From NCBI GenBank assembly GCA_040878225.1, contig JBBDMR010000082.1, forward strand, positions 1 through 21,394: a DNA stretch of 21,394 bases, in the 5' to 3' direction. Positions 19,315 to 21,394 of this stretch are shown in pieces. The stretch is from MA-ANB-1 sp040878225. GTDB taxonomy: Bacteria > Actinomycetota > Acidimicrobiia > Spongiisociales > ZC4RG35. The position numbers and the translations under genes were made by a program. The notes beneath the pieces were generated by a model, which searched no databases, had not been told where the DNA came from, and saw only the letters and a program-made list of their open reading frames with translations. Each line of letters opens with the position of its first letter. Within the stretch, counting starts at the first letter, position 1.

Positions 19315-20310
19315 CTACCTTCTCGCGGTGCGTCCGGTTCGAACCATGGCGATCCCGGCCACGACCGCAAGGATGGCAACGATGACAGCCGGGGTGCTGT
19401 CGGATCCGGTGAAGGGAAGCTCTGGGGCTGTTGTGGCACCTGAGGCGGCGGATGTGGTGGTCGCCGACGGCGTTGTCGTTGTTGTCGTAGGTGTGCTGAG
19501 GTCACACGTCGGAATATTGAATGTGTCGTTGTCGAGTGTGACCGCTCCGTTGCGGGCAAGGGCGCGGCCCTGCACTGTCACGCCCGAGGTGACGGTGATC
19601 GACGTCAGGGCGAGGATGGTGCCTACGAACGTCGACCCCGTGCCCAGGGTGGCCGAGCCGCCGACCTGCCAGAACACGTTGCACTGCTGTGCCCCGTTGA
19701 TCAAAGTGACGGTGCTTCCCGATCCCGTGGTCAGCTCCGAGTCGGTCTGGAAGATGAACACCGAGTTCGGGTCGCCTGCACCATCCAGGGTCAGGTTTCC
19801 GGCGAGCGATAGCGGAGACTTGGAAGGTCCGGCGTAGACCCCGCCAACGAGGGTCAATCCGGTTAGATCGGAAGTGACTGTCTCGTTGAGTGGACGGGCG
19901 GCGGCGTCTAGGTACGCTGCAGTCAGGTCCAGCTGTGCGGCTGCAGCGGCGGGAGTGGTCTGCTCGACCACGCCGGGTGGGTTGACGATGCCGGGTGGAA
20001 AGCCCGTGATGTCGGTTCCTGGTGAGAGGCCTAGGCTCTGGTTAAGGACAGTCGCTCCGGTGTTGGTGACGGTGGTGCCGGCCAAAACCGAATAATCGTC
20101 GGCCGTTCCCATCGGAATGGTGGGGACGATGGCGGCTTGGGCGACGCCACTGCCAAGCAGGAGCGAGGTTGCCGCGAGGATCGCGACCATGGTTGTCCCG
20201 AGTGGTGCGATGAGTCTCCTGTCCGCCTTACTCCTCACGGTATGGCCCCCGAAGATAAGGATCACGGCGAGGACGATTGAGAGAACTGTGAACGAACTCA
20301 GGATTAGCAT
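19315..20310 (-). CDS. LPXTG-anchored DUF3494 (ice-binding-like) surface protein
   Basis: A 331-residue exported protein. There are two N-terminal hydrophobic stretches: residues 2-21 (LILSSFTVLSIVLAVILIF), and a signal-like segment about 41-58 ending SGVAQAA. Then comes a DUF3494 beta-solenoid domain (about 62-265): SVLAGTTVTNTGATVLNQSLG, AAAAAQLDLTAAYLDAAARP, FIFQTDSELTTGSG, NVFWQVGGSATLGTG, GTILALTSITVTSG and GRALARNGAVTLDND. All are standard blocks of bacterial ice-binding proteins. A Ser/Thr-rich linker leads to LPFTG, a hydrophobic helix and a TGRTARR tail, which is a sortase sorting signal. It should be displayed on the cell wall. Ice binding itself is not proven by the family. ATG 20310 has an AAAGGAAG SD. 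A GTG near residue 25 would leave a more ordinary signal peptide. Confidence 0.9.
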   Translation of the reverse strand: MLILSSFTVLSIVLAVILIFGGHTVRSKADRRLIAPLGTTMVAILAATSLLLGSGVAQAAIVPTIPMGTADDYSVLAGTTVTNTGATVLNQSLGLSPGTDITGFPPGIVNPPGVVEQTTPAAAAAQLDLTAAYLDAAARPLNETVTSDLTGLTLVGGVYAGPSKSPLSLAGNLTLDGAGDPNSVFIFQTDSELTTGSGSTVTLINGAQQCNVFWQVGGSATLGTGSTFVGTILALTSITVTSGVTVQGRALARNGAVTLDNDTFNIPTCDLSTPTTTTTTPSATTTSAASGATTAPELPFTGSDSTPAVIVAILAVVAGIAMVRTGRTARR

Positions 20311-20368
20311 GCTGCTTCCTTTGCTGACCGATTGAAGAGCCGTCGGCGACGGCAGCGATGGTCTATTT

Positions 20369-20420
20369 CGGAAAGTATATTCCGTAATTGAAATACAAGC
20401 AACTTGTTTCTTGAAACAAG
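20369..20420. promoter_or_regulatory. Operator-like repeats in the divergent DUF3494/regulator region
   Basis: Two inverted repeats lie in the 129-bp divergent gap. CGGAA-N6-TTCCG (20369-20384) is one. The other is a perfect CTTGTTTC-TT-GAAACAAG (20403-20420), ending 19 nt before the regulator ATG. A degenerate half-site, TTGAAATACAAG, lies between them (20388-20399). The region is AT-rich. The most likely reader is the winged-helix protein encoded next door. Confidence 0.55.
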
Positions 20421-20439
20421 ATGCTACGGTGGGTCCAAG

Positions 20440-20727
20440 ATGACCAACTGGAGCTTTCTCACCAACCATGCCCGGGCGATGCTGTTCCTCGCCCAGGATC
20501 GGGACTCGCGCCTCCGTGATATCGCCGGGGCCCTCGATGTTACGGAGAGAACTGCCCACAACATCATTTCCGATCTGACCGACGCCGGTTATGTGGCAAA
20601 GGAGAAGGACGGACGTCGCAACGTCTATCACATTCAGACCCACCTCCCTTTGCATGATGCCAACGGCGAGCGAGCGGTAGGAGAACTCCTCAGCCTCTTC
20701 GACGACAGCGAGCCAGTCGAGAAATAG
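20440..20727 (+). CDS. Winged-helix transcriptional regulator (MarR/ArsR-like)
   Basis: A 95-residue DNA-binding protein. The wHTH runs from TNHARAMLFLAQDRDSRL through RDIAGALDVTERTAHNIISDL (recognition helix about 45-55) to the wing AGYVAKEKDGRRNVYHI (about 58-74). This compact form, with W-S-F-L-T-N at the start and DGRRN in the wing, is common in Actinomycetota. It has no ligand domain, only a short acidic tail. ATG 20440 is chosen over the 12-codon upstream extension, which would cover the palindrome at 20403-20420. It is divergently oriented to the DUF3494 gene, so it is the natural candidate to regulate itself and that surface protein. Confidence 0.88.
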   Translation: MTNWSFLTNHARAMLFLAQDRDSRLRDIAGALDVTERTAHNIISDLTDAGYVAKEKDGRRNVYHIQTHLPLHDANGERAVGELLSLFDDSEPVEK

Positions 20728-20765
20728 AAGACCTGAGGGTTTGGATTCGAAACCGACCGGACAAG

Positions 20766-20807
20766 AGTCGCTTTCGCGACTGGCTCGCCAGATAAGGCGA
20801 AATCTGG
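20766..20807. terminator. Two hairpins between convergent genes
   Basis: AGTCGC-TTTC-GCGACT (20766-20781) and CCAGAT-aaggcgaa-ATCTGG (20788-20807) lie between the regulator stop and the convergent permease stop. They probably help end transcription from both sides, though neither has a T-tract. Confidence 0.4.
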
Positions 20808-20809
20808 TG

Positions 20810-21394
20810 TCAAGAGCCGATATCGCGTGCCAGTGCTGACGGCTCCTGTCCGGCGAAGAGCCAGCCGGCGCCCGCAGCTACCAGCGGGAGTCCGATGGCC
20901 AATACAGTCAGATGACCAAGCGGAATCGGGCTCAGGTCATCGAGGCTTTCGGAGTGCGCCGCGGCGAGGCCAAGGTACGCTCCCACCAATCCCGTGAAGG
21001 CTCCCAGGGCGGCCAGCCCCCCGGCCGACGCCGCGGTCAGACTGCGCCGGATGCGTTTGGAAGCACCCGTAGCCGCTAGAAGGCGGAGATCGCCGGCGGC
21101 CTCGGCGCGGATCAGGCCTACCGTTGCGCCCAGGATCCCGAGGGCGACCAGAACTCCCACAACGGTTGCCACCCACCGAAGCGTTGCCAAATCCGCCTGA
21201 TTGTTTCTCGCCTCCACCGTGACCCCCATAGCCGCGGCCATGTCTCGGGCCCGGTCGAAGTCACTGGTCGTCAACGGTTGAGCGGCGTCGACCAACCATC
21301 CGGCTCGCGCCGCTTCCCAGCCCCGCTCGGCCATGGCTTCGGGTGTCATCATCGACCCGGGCCATGAGGTGAATGATGGGGGAAGGGGGTAGAA
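20810..21394 (-). CDS. FtsX-like ABC transporter permease, C-terminal part (cut by window edge)
   Basis: The frame is open to the right end of the window, so the true start lies outside. About 195 residues are visible. A periplasmic-type segment (AAQPLTTSDFDRARDMAAAMGVTVEARNN) is followed by three membrane helices, LRWVATVVGVLVALGILGATVGLI, LTAASAGGLAALGAFTGLVGAYLGLA and LTVLAIGLPLVAAGAGWLFAG. The motif RLLAATGASKRIRRSLTAASAG between the first two is the conserved cytoplasmic loop of FtsX/MacB-type permeases that contacts the ATPase subunit. The two Met codons at 21352-21347 are internal. Its substrate and ATPase partner are not visible here. Confidence 0.88.
   Translation of the reverse strand, partial: FYPLPPSFTSWPGSMMTPEAMAERGWEAARAGWLVDAAQPLTTSDFDRARDMAAAMGVTVEARNNQADLATLRWVATVVGVLVALGILGATVGLIRAEAAGDLRLLAATGASKRIRRSLTAASAGGLAALGAFTGLVGAYLGLAAAHSESLDDLSPIPLGHLTVLAIGLPLVAAGAGWLFAGQEPSALARDIGS

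Noticed and set aside
19440..19500. Simple repeats of GTTGTCGT type as a DNA repeat element
   Set aside because: They are the codons of the Thr/Ser-rich stalk of the LPXTG protein and need no separate explanation.
1..21394. CRISPR arrays, insertion sequences, prophage or integration sites
   Set aside because: I saw no regularly spaced repeats, transposase or integrase motifs, or duplication of the tRNA 3' end.

Overview
The window looks like chromosomal DNA from a high-GC Gram-positive (Actinomycetota). The supporting signs are an F420-dependent luciferase-like oxidoreductase, an actinobacterial OtsA/OtsB pair, DUF6328- and DUF7218-type proteins, an LPXTG-anchored surface protein, GTG/TTG starts and strong SD sequences. 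A class such as Acidimicrobiia is possible, but I cannot fix the taxon. I see no phage, IS or CRISPR material.

Layout. 1-424 has no recognisable gene. A tRNA-Ser(GCU) follows at 425-515, then otsA-otsB (684-2859, trehalose synthesis). A DUF2383 ferritin-like gene (minus) and an F420 oxidoreductase (plus) follow. A minus-strand operon (5848-4783) encodes a multi-pass membrane protein, a 19-residue membrane peptide and a PRC-barrel protein. The core (6106-10482) is a partner-switching sigma-factor module: membrane-anchored SpoIIE/PP2C phosphatase, YflT-like stress protein, STAS anti-sigma antagonist, RsbW-like kinase, a SigB/SigF/SigG-family sigma factor with a HATPase domain fused to its N-terminus, and a GlsB-type membrane protein. 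Then come DUF6328, a Rho-N/DUF7218 protein, a Ca2+-type P-ATPase, a peroxiredoxin-fold protein without its catalytic Cys, a baeRF (eRF1-like) protein, a coiled-coil/single-pass membrane pair, a DUF885 peptidase-like protein, a PEP mutase/isocitrate lyase-family enzyme, an LPXTG-anchored DUF3494 ice-binding-like protein with a divergent winged-helix regulator, and the C-terminal part of an FtsX-like permease cut by the window edge.

How it works together. Ten copies of a GTTT-N15/16-GGGTA motif, the promoter type used by SigB/SigF-class sigma factors, were found by eye. Eight have exactly a 16-nt spacer. Nearly all lie just upstream of genes and point into them: otsAB, DUF2383, the membrane/PRC operon, the phosphatase, YflT-STAS, the kinase, glsB, the peroxiredoxin/baeRF pair and the coiled-coil pair. 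The most economical reading is a self-contained general-stress (osmotic, desiccation, cold or envelope) island. The phosphatase would reactivate the STAS protein, the STAS protein would sequester the kinase, and the released sigma factor would transcribe the island, including its own inhibitor. The unusual element is the sigma factor, which carries its own degenerate RsbW-like domain in cis.
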